From NCBI RefSeq assembly GCF_003966955.1, contig NZ_AP019367.1, positions 496,001 to 560,000 on the forward strand: DNA of 64,000 nucleotides, given 5' to 3'. Made by a program: the position numbers and the translations under genes. Every line of letters begins with the position of its first letter. Positions within the stretch are counted from its first letter, which is position 1. Of this stretch, positions 39,701-49,578 are shown one piece after another. The notes under the pieces are model-generated. The model worked only from the letters and a program-made list of their open reading frames with translations, was not told where the DNA came from and searched no databases. Origin of the DNA: Parolsenella catena (GTDB taxonomy: Bacteria; Actinomycetota; Coriobacteriia; Coriobacteriales; Atopobiaceae).

Positions 39701-40675
39701 CTACGCGACATGCGGGATGCCGAAGCGCTCTAGCAGCGCTACGAGGCGTGCCTCGTTGGCCACGTCCGAGAACGTGAAGCGCATGACGCGATCGACGGCG
39801 AGCGTCATGCCAGACTCGCGAAGCCGCTCATCGCGCATTACCTGCAGCACGTCTCGGCCATGCGTCATGGCTGGGTTGACGTACTTCTCGCCACCGTCCA
39901 GCTCGCCGACGACGATCGTGCCGTCTGGCAGCTCCCAGAAGAAGTCGCAGCGCCAGGGATGACCGGGGTTGTCGGGGTTCTCGATGAGGACCTGCAGCTC
40001 GGGAAGCATGAAACCATGCTCAATCATGATGGCGCGCGCCATGGACTCACCGCCGCTCTCGCTGCGCGCATCAGCGTGACGCGCGGTTTCGAGCGCGTGC
40101 CGCACGCCGGGACGATGGCGTCCCCGTTCGCTGATAAAAGTGCCAAGCTCGGCAGCGTCGATTCCCAGGCGCGCGAGGCCCGCGTCTGCGATTGCGAGGC
40201 CCTCTCGAAAGCCGAGCTCGAGGAGGCAGTCGACTATGGTGTCCTCAAGCGAGGTGACGAGAATGCCATCGAGCCGCTCCACCATTGGACTGGTTGCTTC
40301 GGTGCGCCTGTGACGTGTGACGCGGCCCGCGCTGCGTGTCGACGGCCAGCGTTCGCCTGACAGCACGTGGACGCTCGCAAGGCGTCGAAACGATACAGGC
40401 AGCCCGTGCAGCAGCGCAGCGCTTGCGTGGCAGAGGACGAGTTCGGGGCGAAGCATGGCCTCGGCTCGCAGGATGTGTTCCTCACGCTGCCGGCGACCAA
40501 GGCCGTCCCAGTAGCCCTTTCGCGCATAGAGGTGACTGCGCGGGCACACGAGCTGGTTGGGCGTTCGGCGGTCGAGTGCGGCCTTGAGCTTGCGGTCATG
40601 CGCCGCGAGGCATCGATGTGCCCCCTGGGCCTGGTCAAGCAAGATGCCTATCTCGACGTCCCGTTTTGTGCCCAT
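39701..40675 (-). CDS. AbiEi-like wHTH / Vsr-type nuclease-fold protein
   Basis: A 324-residue protein. The N-terminus (LKAALDRRTPNQLVCPRSHLYARKGYWDGL) resembles the winged-helix of AbiEi-type antitoxins. The C-terminus (MLPELQVLIENP ... WRCDFFWELPDGTIVVGELDGGEKY) has the D...E-x-D-G...K pattern of DUF559/Vsr-like PD-(D/E)XK folds. No AbiEii partner toxin is adjacent. Coriobacteria carry several such solitary genes, possibly defence or regulatory. The gene is bracketed by FFFRR arrays 2 and 3. Confidence 0.65.
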   Translation of the reverse strand: MGTKRDVEIGILLDQAQGAHRCLAAHDRKLKAALDRRTPNQLVCPRSHLYARKGYWDGLGRRQREEHILRAEAMLRPELVLCHASAALLHGLPVSFRRLASVHVLSGERWPSTRSAGRVTRHRRTEATSPMVERLDGILVTSLEDTIVDCLLELGFREGLAIADAGLARLGIDAAELGTFISERGRHRPGVRHALETARHADARSESGGESMARAIMIEHGFMLPELQVLIENPDNPGHPWRCDFFWELPDGTIVVGELDGGEKYVNPAMTHGRDVLQVMRDERLRESGMTLAVDRVMRFTFSDVANEARLVALLERFGIPHVA

Positions 40676-40836
40676 GTCTCCTCCGTTCGTCTCGTGCAGG
40701 GTAACAGGGGCGACGTCGAGAAAACCTGACGGGAATCTAACGGAGATCTAACAGCCCGGGTCAGGGCGCAATGCTTGTGACGTCCGTTTCGCCAGCGGCT
40801 CATATGCATCGGCGGGCGGCCCGTGATGACGTTGCT

Positions 40837-40971
40837 GCGGCGTTTCTACACGCTGGCTCCGTTGCTGCGGCGTTGTTGCACACCGGTTCCATTGCTGCGG
40901 CGTTATTGCGCGCTGCGCGGGCTCTGAGCGTGCAGAAACGCTATGTCAACGAGTGGGATATGCAAAAGCGC
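40837..40971. repeat. FFFRR 30-bp unit array, copy 3
   Basis: Direct units at 40837, 40867 and 40897; inverted units at 40927 (AGCGTGCAGAAACGC, 14 of 15 complementary to unit 1) and 40957 (GATATGCAAAAGCGC). Register is exactly 30 bp throughout. Lies 160 bp upstream of the AbiEi/Vsr-like gene's start, so the gene is flanked by two arrays in the same orientation. Confidence 0.85.
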
Positions 40972-41324
40972 CACGGTAGCGAGCAGGGCGGCGGACGGTG
41001 CGGTGCCCGCGGCGTATCGGCGGCGGGCGGTGCGGTACCCGCGGTGGCACGGCGAGGGGGAACGGCGCGGCGAGCAGGACGGCACAGCGCGGCGAGCGGC
41101 TCAGCGAAACGCGGCGTATCGGCAGCGAAAAGCGCCCGCGTGCGGGGACACGCGGACGCCTGGGGAGCGCGTGCGGGGACACGACGCTCCGGGTTGAGAC
41201 TCGCGCGCGGGGACGCACGGCCTCGTGGACGACGTGCTGGAACACGACCGCCCGGAGGTTTTAGTTCGCGGGGGAGAGGGCCCACGAACATCGGGTAAAG
41301 CAAGGCTCACGGAGCTGTTTGGCC

Positions 41325-41412
41325 CCTTGGGAGACGAGTCGGAGCCGAGTTCGCCCGACCGAGTCTATGCGGGAGAGATGTGACATCTCTGCTTTCGACT
41401 CGGCTCCCAAGG
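41325..41412. repeat. large inverted repeat with nested hairpin
   Basis: 17-bp arms (CCTTGGGAGACGAGTCG at 41325-41341 and its complement at 41396-41412, one mismatch) enclose 54 bp, within which AGAGATGT-G-ACATCTCT (41374-41390) is a second perfect hairpin. It sits beyond the 3' end of enolase. Confidence 0.85.
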
Positions 41413-41414
41413 GA

Positions 41415-41443
41415 CCTCTGCGGCGGTGAGCGCGCCGCAGAGG
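41415..41443 (-). terminator. hairpin downstream of enolase
   Basis: CCTCTGCGGCG and CGCCGCAGAGG form 11-bp arms with a 7-base loop, 10 bases past the enolase stop on the minus strand. No U-run follows, so termination may be assisted by the larger structure beyond it. Confidence 0.65.
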
Positions 41444-41453
41444 CGAAAAGCCG

Positions 41454-42818
<1,365 letters not shown>

Positions 42819-42893
42819 TTAACTCTAGAATTGAGAAAAAGTTAACTTAGGTTGTCGGGTTTGTGATTTGCCGAGGTGGGCGGCGCGGTTGCC

Positions 42894-43001
42894 GTGGCGT
42901 TATTGCACGCTGGAGCGGTTGGCGCGGCGTTTTTGCACGCCGGCGCGAACGCTGTGGCGTTTTTGCACGCTGGAGAGCCGCTGAGCGTGTATAAACGCCA
43001 C
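42894..43001. repeat. FFFRR-type array, copy 4 (three forward, one reverse)
   Basis: Direct 30-bp units at 42894, 42924 and 42954, all with core GGCGTTnTTGCACGC. One inverted unit follows immediately at 42984-43001 (16 of 18 bases complementary to unit 3). The second inverted unit seen in other copies is replaced by an 18-bp repeat array. Confidence 0.85.
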
Positions 43002-43073
43002 AGCAATGGCGATATCGCTGCGAATGGCGGTGTTGTTGCGAATGGCGGTGTCGCTACGAATGGCGGTGTCGTT
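43002..43073. repeat. 18-bp tandem repeat, four copies
   Basis: Units start at 43002, 43020, 43038 and 43056, with consensus GCGAATGGCGGTGTCGTT; the first unit is more diverged. It abuts array 4 with no gap. The phrase GCGAATGGC also follows array 1. Confidence 0.85.
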
Positions 43074-43142
43074 GCGACATGGTCGGCAATGGCCTCGTGC
43101 TACAATGCGTCGAGAAATGAACGCTCAAGTGGGGGGTTGCTC

Positions 43143-44336
43143 GTGGACGCGACGTTCAGGCGGCTTGTCGCAGCATGTTTTCTCAACCAGTTGGGGTTCC
43201 AGGCGGCCTACTTTGTGGGCATCATCGGCTGTGCCACCTACGTGCTGGATGCGGGCGCGGCAGAGGTCTCGGCGCTCGTGTTCGTGATGAATGTCGTGAT
43301 GCTTGTGGGGTACTCGGCTGCCGGCGCCCTCATTGACGCTGTGGGGCCGAAGATCGTGCTCGTGGCGTCTTTGGCGCTGCCGCTCGTCGCGGCCGCCGTT
43401 GTGCTCGCCATGCCCGTCTGCATGGTGTCGCTGCTGGTTGTGGCAATCGTGATGGGGCTTGCCGGCGCCGCGGCATCGACAGCCGTCGAGACATTTCCTC
43501 GCTATCTCACGAACGATGAGGTCCTGCTCGCGCGCGTGAACTCGCTCAACAGCGTGGCGACGTTCGTTGCCGTCATCGCAGGACCGCTGCTTGCCGGCGC
43601 TATCGCCGGCGTGACCGATAACCGCTTCGTGTTTGCCGCGCTGCCCGTGACGTCCGTCCTCGGCGTGCTCGTTGCGTTGCGCCTTCGCGAACGCATTCGT
43701 CCCGAGCACCAACAGGACAGCGGGCAGACCACGTCCTCCCTGCTCGCGCGCGTGGCGAATGGCGTGCGCGCCACGGTGGCGAGCCCGGCGCTCATCGTGC
43801 TGTTTGCCGTGTGTTTCCTCGGTAACCTCGGCTTTGGCGCGTTCGATTCGCTCGAGAGCCTCTTCTACCGAGACGTGCTTCGCGTTGGTGCCGAGTGGAT
43901 GGGATGGCTCACGGCAATCGTGGGCGTGGGTGCCACGGTGGGGTCTCTCCTTGCCGGCCGCGTGCCCACGCGCCGCGTGACGCTGCCGGCGCTGTGCGGC
44001 CTGCTTGTGGTGGAGGGCCTGGGGGCGGTGCTCTACACGGCGACGCCGTTCGTGTGGTGCGCTGCCGCCGGTCAGCTCGTCCTCGGGGCAGCGAACGGCA
44101 TGATCATGCCCCTGCGTGTGACGCTCACGCAGCGCAACTGCGAGCTGGGCCACCTCGGCAGCGTGAGCGCGCTCATGCGCGCGGGCATCAGCGTGTCGGG
44201 TACGCTGCCGCTGCTCGTGGCGCCGTTGCTTGCGGATGCGTTTGGCGTGCAGGCGGTGCTCGTCTCGGCGGCAGCTCTCGTCGCGCTTACGGGCGCTGCG
44301 CTGGTGGCCGCAGCCAGGCGCGTGCACGCAAGCTAG
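43143..44336 (+). CDS. MFS transporter
   Basis: A 397-residue membrane protein with about twelve hydrophobic segments and the short basic loops of the major facilitator superfamily (GYSAAGALIDAVGPKIVLV between segments 2 and 3, and a central loop LRLRERIRPEHQQD). GTG 43143 was chosen after GGGGGG; the TTG at 43137 is an alternative. The frame stays open upstream through the repeat arrays, but that part is not protein-like. Substrate unknown; drug or metabolite efflux is likely. Confidence 0.8.
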   Translation: MDATFRRLVAACFLNQLGFQAAYFVGIIGCATYVLDAGAAEVSALVFVMNVVMLVGYSAAGALIDAVGPKIVLVASLALPLVAAAVVLAMPVCMVSLLVVAIVMGLAGAAASTAVETFPRYLTNDEVLLARVNSLNSVATFVAVIAGPLLAGAIAGVTDNRFVFAALPVTSVLGVLVALRLRERIRPEHQQDSGQTTSSLLARVANGVRATVASPALIVLFAVCFLGNLGFGAFDSLESLFYRDVLRVGAEWMGWLTAIVGVGATVGSLLAGRVPTRRVTLPALCGLLVVEGLGAVLYTATPFVWCAAAGQLVLGAANGMIMPLRVTLTQRNCELGHLGSVSALMRAGISVSGTLPLLVAPLLADAFGVQAVLVSAAALVALTGAALVAAARRVHAS

Positions 44337-44451
44337 GACGTGCCACCCTCCGCCGCACTGTTACCGTCCTGACACAATCGCGCCCGCTCGTGCTTGACGT
44401 CCGCAACCTGCCATAAAATGACAGGGTTAACCACTTTGCATGGGAGGCCAC

Positions 44452-44754
44452 ATGGCACTAAGCGAACGCGACGTGCGCGGCATCGCGGACTACGCCCGCG
44501 TCGCCCTCACGGACGAAGAGCTCACCGAGATGACGGCGTATATGAACGGCGCCATCACGGGCGTGCTCGAGCCCGTCCTTCAGTATGGCGAGGCGGACGT
44601 CCCGCCCACGTTCCACCCCATCGGAGACCTGTCGAACGTCATGGCGGCAGACGTGCCGGAGCCGGGCCTGTCCATCGACGACGCCCTGCTCGACGCGCCC
44701 AGCCCGCGCGACCGCTACTTCCGTGTCCCGTCCATCCTTGGAGGCGAGGAGTAA
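44452..44754 (+). CDS. gatC: Asp-tRNA(Asn)/Glu-tRNA(Gln) amidotransferase subunit C
   Basis: A 100-residue GatC: LSERDVRGIADYARVALTDEEL, then DVPPTFHPIGDLSNVMAADVP and the final DRYFRVPSILGGEE. GatC wraps GatA and stabilises the GatAB complex. The ATG follows TGGGAGGCCAC. Its TAA overlaps the gatA ATG. Confidence 0.92.
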   Translation: MALSERDVRGIADYARVALTDEELTEMTAYMNGAITGVLEPVLQYGEADVPPTFHPIGDLSNVMAADVPEPGLSIDDALLDAPSPRDRYFRVPSILGGEE

Positions 44755-46265
44755 TGGCCTCACTCGATACCCTCTCTGCCGCCCAGATCGCCGCCGGCGT
44801 CGCCGCCGGTGACTTCACGGCCACCGAGGTCGCCCGCGCCGCGCTCGATGCCGTCGAGGCGCGCGAGGGCGCCGTCCAGGCGTTTCTCCAGGTGGCGCCC
44901 GAGCTCGCGCTCGCAGCCGCCGCGCGCATCGACGCGGACCGCGCCGCCGGCAAGCCCCTGCCTGCGCTCGCTGGTGTGCCGCTGGCCGTCAAGGACAACA
45001 TGATGCTTACGGGCACGCGCACCACCTGCGCCTCCCGCATGCTCGAGAACTACGAGAGCGTCTACACCGCCACCTGCGTCCAGCGCATGCTCGACGCGGG
45101 CTGCCTGCCCGTGGGCAAGGCCAACATGGACGAGTTTGCGTTTGGCTCGTCCACGGAGAGCTCAGCGTTCCACCGCACGAACAACCCGTGGGACCTCGAG
45201 CGCGTGCCCGGCGGCTCCTCGGGCGGCTCTGCTGCCGCGGTGGCCGCCGGCGAGGTCACGCTCGCACTGGGTTCCGACACTGGCGGCTCCATCCGCCAGC
45301 CGGCCGCGCTGTGCGGCGTCGTGGGCATGAAGCCCACGTACGGCGCCGTGAGCCGCTACGGCGTCGTGGCGTTTGGTTCCTCGCTTGACCAGGTGGGGCC
45401 GTTCGGCCGCAGTGTGGCAGACGTGGCGCTTGCGATGAACGCGCTCACGGGCCCCGGTCGCGACCCGCGCGACTCCACGAGCCAGGACTGCCCGGTTGAC
45501 TTCCTCGAGCACCTCGAGGACGGCGTAGCCGGCAGGCGCGTGGGCATCGTGCCGGCGCTCATGGACGCCGAGGGCCTCACGCCCGAGGTCCGCGCCGCCG
45601 TCACCGCCGCCGCCAAGTCGCTCGAGGCGCAGGGCGCCGAGCTCGTCGAGGTGGAGCTTCCCAACCTCGACGCCGCCATCGCCGCCTACTACGTGCTGGG
45701 CCCGTGCGAGGCCTTCTCGAACCTCGCGCGTTTCGATGGCGTGCGCTATGGCTACCAGGAGCCGGGCTGCGCGTCGCTGGCCGAGCAGAGCTCGCTGTCG
45801 CGCGCGCACGGCTTCGGCGCGGAGGCCAAACGTCGCCAGATGCTTGGCGCCTGGCTGCTCTCGAGCGGCGTGTACGAGAAGTACTACCTTGCCGCGCAGA
45901 AGGCGCGCACGCTCATCACACGCGACTACGCCGCCGCCTACGAGAAGGCCGACGTCATCCTGATGCCGGCCAGCCCGCGTACGGCGTTCAAGTTTGGCGA
46001 GATGAGCGACCCCACGCAGATGTACCTCGCGGACCTGTACACCATCAGCATCAACATCGCCGGCAACGGTGGCGTCTCGGTGCCGCTGGGCCTGGGCGCG
46101 GACTCCGGCCTGCCCGTCTCGGCCCAGCTCGTGGGCCCGGCGTTCAAGGACCGCGACCTGCTCACGTTCGCGCGCGCCGTGGAGCGCGGCGCCGCCTCTG
46201 CCGACGGCTCGCCCGCGCTCGCCGTCGCTCCTGACTTCGCCGGGAAGGGGGGTGAGCTCGCATGA
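44754..46265 (+). CDS. gatA: Asp-tRNA(Asn)/Glu-tRNA(Gln) amidotransferase subunit A
   Basis: A 503-residue amidase-signature enzyme. The Ser-cisSer-Lys triad is in VPLAVKDNMM (Lys), GSDTGGSIRQPAALCG (cis-Ser and Ser), after the glycine-rich VPGGSSGGSAAAVAAG. It releases ammonia from glutamine, which is channelled to GatB. Start overlaps gatC stop, and the stop overlaps the gatB start. Confidence 0.95.
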   Translation: MASLDTLSAAQIAAGVAAGDFTATEVARAALDAVEAREGAVQAFLQVAPELALAAAARIDADRAAGKPLPALAGVPLAVKDNMMLTGTRTTCASRMLENYESVYTATCVQRMLDAGCLPVGKANMDEFAFGSSTESSAFHRTNNPWDLERVPGGSSGGSAAAVAAGEVTLALGSDTGGSIRQPAALCGVVGMKPTYGAVSRYGVVAFGSSLDQVGPFGRSVADVALAMNALTGPGRDPRDSTSQDCPVDFLEHLEDGVAGRRVGIVPALMDAEGLTPEVRAAVTAAAKSLEAQGAELVEVELPNLDAAIAAYYVLGPCEAFSNLARFDGVRYGYQEPGCASLAEQSSLSRAHGFGAEAKRRQMLGAWLLSSGVYEKYYLAAQKARTLITRDYAAAYEKADVILMPASPRTAFKFGEMSDPTQMYLADLYTISINIAGNGGVSVPLGLGADSGLPVSAQLVGPAFKDRDLLTFARAVERGAASADGSPALAVAPDFAGKGGELA

Positions 46266-47923
46266 AGAAGCTCGCCGACGTTCTCCAGGACTGGGAGGCC
46301 GTGATCGGCCTCGAGATCCACACCGAGCTCACCACGCTCGACACGAAGATGTTCTGTAACTGCCGCCTGTCCCATGACGACGAGCCCAACACCAACGTGT
46401 GCCCCGTCTGCCTGGGTCTTCCGGGTGCGCTGCCCGTGCCCAACCGCCGCGCCATCCAGTCGATCGTGAAGGCGGGCCTGGCCACGAACTGCGAGATCAT
46501 GCGCCACAGCATGTTCTACCGCAAGCACTACTTCTACCCGGACATGGCCAAGAACTTCCAGACCACGCAGGGCCCCGTCGCCTTCTGCATGCACGGCCAC
46601 CTCGACCTCGAGGTCGCGGGCCGTGGCGCGGCGGAGCGCCCGGAGTGCGCCTTCGGCGAGGCCGAGGCCCAGAGCCTCGCGAGCGCCAGCGCCAACGCCG
46701 TGGGGCTCTCCACCGCCATGAGCGACCACCTGCCCGAGGGAGGCGCCGCACGCCCCAAGGCCTCGAGCCAGGGCACCTACGACACTGCCAACCTCGTGCT
46801 TCCCGAGCGCGCGGAGGACGGCTCCTACACCGTGCCCATCCGCATCCTGCGCATCCACATGGAGGAGGACGCCGCCAAGATGGTCCACGTGGGCGGCGAG
46901 GAGGGCCGTATCGGCGGCGCCACCGAGAGCCTCGTGGACTACAACCGCTGCGGCACGCCGCTCATCGAGCTCGTGACCGAGCCAGACCTCCGCACGCCCG
47001 AGGAGGCGCGCCTGTTCATGGAGAAGCTCCGCCGCGTGTTCCTGACGCTGGGCATCTCTGACTGCTCGATGGAGAAGGGCTCCATGCGCTGCGACGGCAA
47101 CGTCAGCCTGCGCCGCCGTGGCGAGACGAAGCTCGGCACGAAGACCGAGCTCAAGAACCTCAACTCCTTCAAGGCCCTGCACGACGGCCTCGAGTACGAG
47201 ATCTGCCGCCAGGCCGAGGTCCTCGAGGAGGGCGGCGTCATCTACCAGGAGACGCGCCACTGGGAGCCCAGCCGCAAGCGCACCGTCGTCATGCGCGTGA
47301 AGGAGACGGCGGATGACTACCGTCTCTTCCCGGACCCGGACCTCGCCCCGTTCGACCTCACGGACGAGTTCATCGACGAGTGCCGCGCGGAGATTCCGGA
47401 GCTGCCGGACGCCAAGCGCGACCGCTTCTGCGAGCAGTACGGACTCAAGCGCGCGGACGCCGAGCAGATCGCCGGCGACCCCGTGACGGCGGAGTTCTTC
47501 GAGCAGGCCTGCAGGCTCGCGCCCGAGAAGGCGGCGCTCACGGTGGGCAACGTGGTGGTGAACCTGCTGCCGGCCTACGACGCGCTCACGCCCGCCCAGG
47601 TCGCGGGGATCAGCGCCCTGCTCGCGGGCGACGCCATCTCGTTCGCGCAGGCGCGCGAGGTGCTCGACGCGGTCAACGGCACCGACCTCGACCCCGAGAA
47701 GGTCGTCGACGAGCGTGGCATGCGCCAGGTGAGCGACACCGGCGCGCTCGAGCCCGTGGTCGATGCCGTGCTCGCGCGTTGTGGCGAGCAGGTCGAGCAG
47801 TACCGCGGTGGCAACCGCAAGGTCGTGGGCTTCCTCGTGGGCCAGTGCATGAAGGAGAGTCGCGGCAAGGGCAACCCCAAGCTCTTCAACCAGCTGCTGA
47901 GCGAGAAGCTCTCCCAGATGTAG
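46262..47923 (+). CDS. gatB: Asp-tRNA(Asn)/Glu-tRNA(Gln) amidotransferase subunit B
   Basis: A 553-residue protein. WEAVIGLEIHTELTT and CPVCLGLPGALPVPN, then FYRKHYFYPDMAKNFQ and RCDGNVSLR, are GatB hallmarks; the C-terminal YqeY-like helical tail ends NPKLFNQLLSEKL. It phosphorylates misacylated Glu-tRNA(Gln) or Asp-tRNA(Asn) and amidates it. The N-terminal extension of about 20 residues is slightly longer than usual. Overlaps gatA by 4 bases. Confidence 0.96.
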   Translation: MKKLADVLQDWEAVIGLEIHTELTTLDTKMFCNCRLSHDDEPNTNVCPVCLGLPGALPVPNRRAIQSIVKAGLATNCEIMRHSMFYRKHYFYPDMAKNFQTTQGPVAFCMHGHLDLEVAGRGAAERPECAFGEAEAQSLASASANAVGLSTAMSDHLPEGGAARPKASSQGTYDTANLVLPERAEDGSYTVPIRILRIHMEEDAAKMVHVGGEEGRIGGATESLVDYNRCGTPLIELVTEPDLRTPEEARLFMEKLRRVFLTLGISDCSMEKGSMRCDGNVSLRRRGETKLGTKTELKNLNSFKALHDGLEYEICRQAEVLEEGGVIYQETRHWEPSRKRTVVMRVKETADDYRLFPDPDLAPFDLTDEFIDECRAEIPELPDAKRDRFCEQYGLKRADAEQIAGDPVTAEFFEQACRLAPEKAALTVGNVVVNLLPAYDALTPAQVAGISALLAGDAISFAQAREVLDAVNGTDLDPEKVVDERGMRQVSDTGALEPVVDAVLARCGEQVEQYRGGNRKVVGFLVGQCMKESRGKGNPKLFNQLLSEKLSQM

Positions 47924-47931
47924 CGCTTTGG

Positions 47932-47959
47932 GCGCCCGTCTTTCGCGGCGGGCGCTTTT
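47932..47959 (+). terminator. terminator of the gatCAB operon
   Basis: GCGCCCG-loop-CGGGCGC followed by TTTTC, 9 bases after the gatB stop. Confidence 0.88.
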
Positions 47960-48039
47960 CTTGGCCCGTCGCCCGTCCGTCCGGACGCGTCGACAAACGC
48001 CCGTCCTCGCGACGGGCGTCCTCATAAGGAGACGATCGA

Positions 48040-48996
48040 ATGAAGGTATCCCTGCTCGAGCCGCTCGGCATCCCCGAGGCGCGCGTCCGCAAGCTCGCGC
48101 ACCCCATCGAGGAGGCCGGCCACGAGTTCGTCTACTGGCCCGAGAAGACGACGGACGCCTCCGAGCTCGCTCGTCGCTCTGCCGGCGCCGACGTGGTCAT
48201 GATCGCCAACAACCCCTATCCGGCCGAGGTCGTGCGCGGCGCCGACGCGCTCAAGATGATTGCCGTGGCGTTCACGGGCATCGACCACGTGGGCCTCGAC
48301 GCGGCCCGCGAGCGTGGCGTCACCGTGTGCAACTGCGCCGGCTACTCTGACGTGAGCGTGGCGGAGCTCGCGGTGGGCCTCGCGATCGACGTGCTGCGCC
48401 ACGTAGTCCCGGCCGATGCGGCGACGCGTGCGGGCGGCACCTCCGCCGGCCTCATGGGGCGCGAGATCTCTGGCAAGACCGTGGGCATCGTGGGCACGGG
48501 CCACATCGGGTGCGCCGCGGCGAGGCTGTTTGGCGCGTTTGGCGCCCGCGTGCTTGGCTATGCGCGCCACGAGAGCGAGGCGGCGCGTGCGGCGGGCATC
48601 GAGTTCGTGGGACTGGGCGAGCTGCTGGCGAACTCCGACATCGTGTCTTTGCACCTGCCGCTCAATGACGAGACACGCGGCTGGTTCGATGCAGACAAGA
48701 TTGGCGCCATGCGCGACGGCGCCGTGCTCGTGAACTGCGCTCGCGGCGCCATCGTGGACAACGACGCGCTTGCCGCCGCGCTAAACGGCGGCAAGCTGGC
48801 CGGTGCGGGCATCGACGTGTTCGACATGGAGCCGCCGCTGCCCGAGGGCTATGCGCTGGCGGGAGCCAAGAACTGCGTGCTCACGCCCCATGTGGCGTTC
48901 CTCACCGAGGAGGCCATGGAGCGCAGGGCGGTCATCGAGTTCGACAACGTTCGCGCGTGGCTCGAGGGGCATCCGCAGAACGTCTGCGCGCTGTAG
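48040..48996 (+). CDS. NAD-dependent D-2-hydroxyacid dehydrogenase
   Basis: A 318-residue enzyme. The NAD-binding loop is VGIVGTGHIGCAAARLFGAFGARV (about 148-171); catalytic Arg lies in VNCARGAIVDNDAL, Glu in DVFDMEPPLP and His in TPHVAFLTEEAM. This is the D-3-phosphoglycerate dehydrogenase/D-lactate dehydrogenase superfamily; the short form here lacks an ACT domain. AAGGAGACGATCGA precedes the ATG. Substrate not determined. Confidence 0.85.
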   Translation: MKVSLLEPLGIPEARVRKLAHPIEEAGHEFVYWPEKTTDASELARRSAGADVVMIANNPYPAEVVRGADALKMIAVAFTGIDHVGLDAARERGVTVCNCAGYSDVSVAELAVGLAIDVLRHVVPADAATRAGGTSAGLMGREISGKTVGIVGTGHIGCAAARLFGAFGARVLGYARHESEAARAAGIEFVGLGELLANSDIVSLHLPLNDETRGWFDADKIGAMRDGAVLVNCARGAIVDNDALAAALNGGKLAGAGIDVFDMEPPLPEGYALAGAKNCVLTPHVAFLTEEAMERRAVIEFDNVRAWLEGHPQNVCAL

Positions 48997-49578
48997 GGGG
49001 GAGGCTCGCGAGCGTTCGCGGGGCCGAACTTGCAAAAACAGGGGCAGGTTTGTGCGATGGGGGCGGCTTCGTGGGCGCGAAGCCGCCCCATCTTGCGCTC
49101 CCACGCCGTCTGGGTGCGCCCTGGAGCCAATATTTGTGCGTTTTGGGCGACCGCCGGGCCATGGTGGGGGTTCCGGGGCCGTTCGCACCGCACAGACCTC
49201 TGGTGATTTTTGCAACAGACGGTCTGCGAACGGGTTTTGGCGGTTTTTGCCCTTGAGAGTGCGACGTGATCGGGCAGCGTGAGGCTTCGCGACTGGCTTT
49301 CTGTCACAAAACCAATCGTGTGTGCGATGGCTTTGGCGATTTGGATCGCCGTGGGGCCATTTGGGCGCCCAAAAGGGTGCTCCGAAGGCCAGCGGGCTCT
49401 CGTCAGTGCGCTCTCGAGGGGCAAAACTGCCATCAAAGCGTCGTCGAGCGCACAAACGTTTGGATTTGTGACAGTTTCCGTAGGTTGGAACCGTTTTGTG
49501 GTGTTCCGCAACTTCGAAACCCTACCCCCCAGGGGGAGGGGTAAACTGCCATTGAGAAGAATCGAACGGGAGGTTCCG
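48997..49578. other. intergenic region before the copper operon
   Basis: 580 bp. A strong hairpin (GGGGCGGCTTCG/CGAAGCCGCCCC, 49060-49089) ends the dehydrogenase transcript. The rest is non-coding in both strands by composition; frames are open but have no family resemblance. The right end carries the copper operator at 49523-49543 and the ribosome-binding site of the ATPase. Confidence 0.6.
49523..49543 (+). promoter_or_regulatory. candidate CsoR operator
   Basis: A pseudo-palindrome with arms TACCCC (49523-49528) and GGGGTA (49538-49543) around a C/G-tract, 35 bp before the copper ATPase start. G/C-tract palindromes flanked by TA are typical CsoR-binding sites. The csoR gene lies in the same locus, supporting autoregulation by copper. 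Confidence 0.65.

Larger units (their letters stand above)
40676..41453. other. long intergenic region, repeats and structured DNA, no gene
   Basis: 780 bp without a supported gene. It contains FFFRR array 3 (40837-40971), a GC-rich stretch (40985-41240) with short repeated phrases such as GCGTGCGGGGACACG and GCGTATCGGC, then the large inverted repeat at 41325-41412 and a further hairpin at 41415-41443. Open frames across it have no plausible composition and are rejected. Confidence 0.6.

Noticed and set aside
40771-41298. 175-residue open frame
   Set aside because: It runs through the repeat array and GC-rich filler, has no ribosome-binding site, and its composition is that of repeats.
41101-41310. 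Small minus-strand frames upstream of array 3
   Set aside because: Arginine- and proline-rich shadow frames without start signals.
42876-43142. Longer N-terminus for the MFS gene
   Set aside because: The upstream frame only translates the 30-bp and 18-bp repeats, both multiples of three; a ribosome-binding site lies just before 43143.
49266-49544. 92-residue open frame upstream of the copper ATPase
   Set aside because: No family resemblance, overlaps the operator, and no start signal.
49279-49578. 100-residue N-terminal extension of the copper ATPase
   Set aside because: It would span the operator, and ATG 49579 has a good ribosome-binding site and starts the HMA domain correctly.
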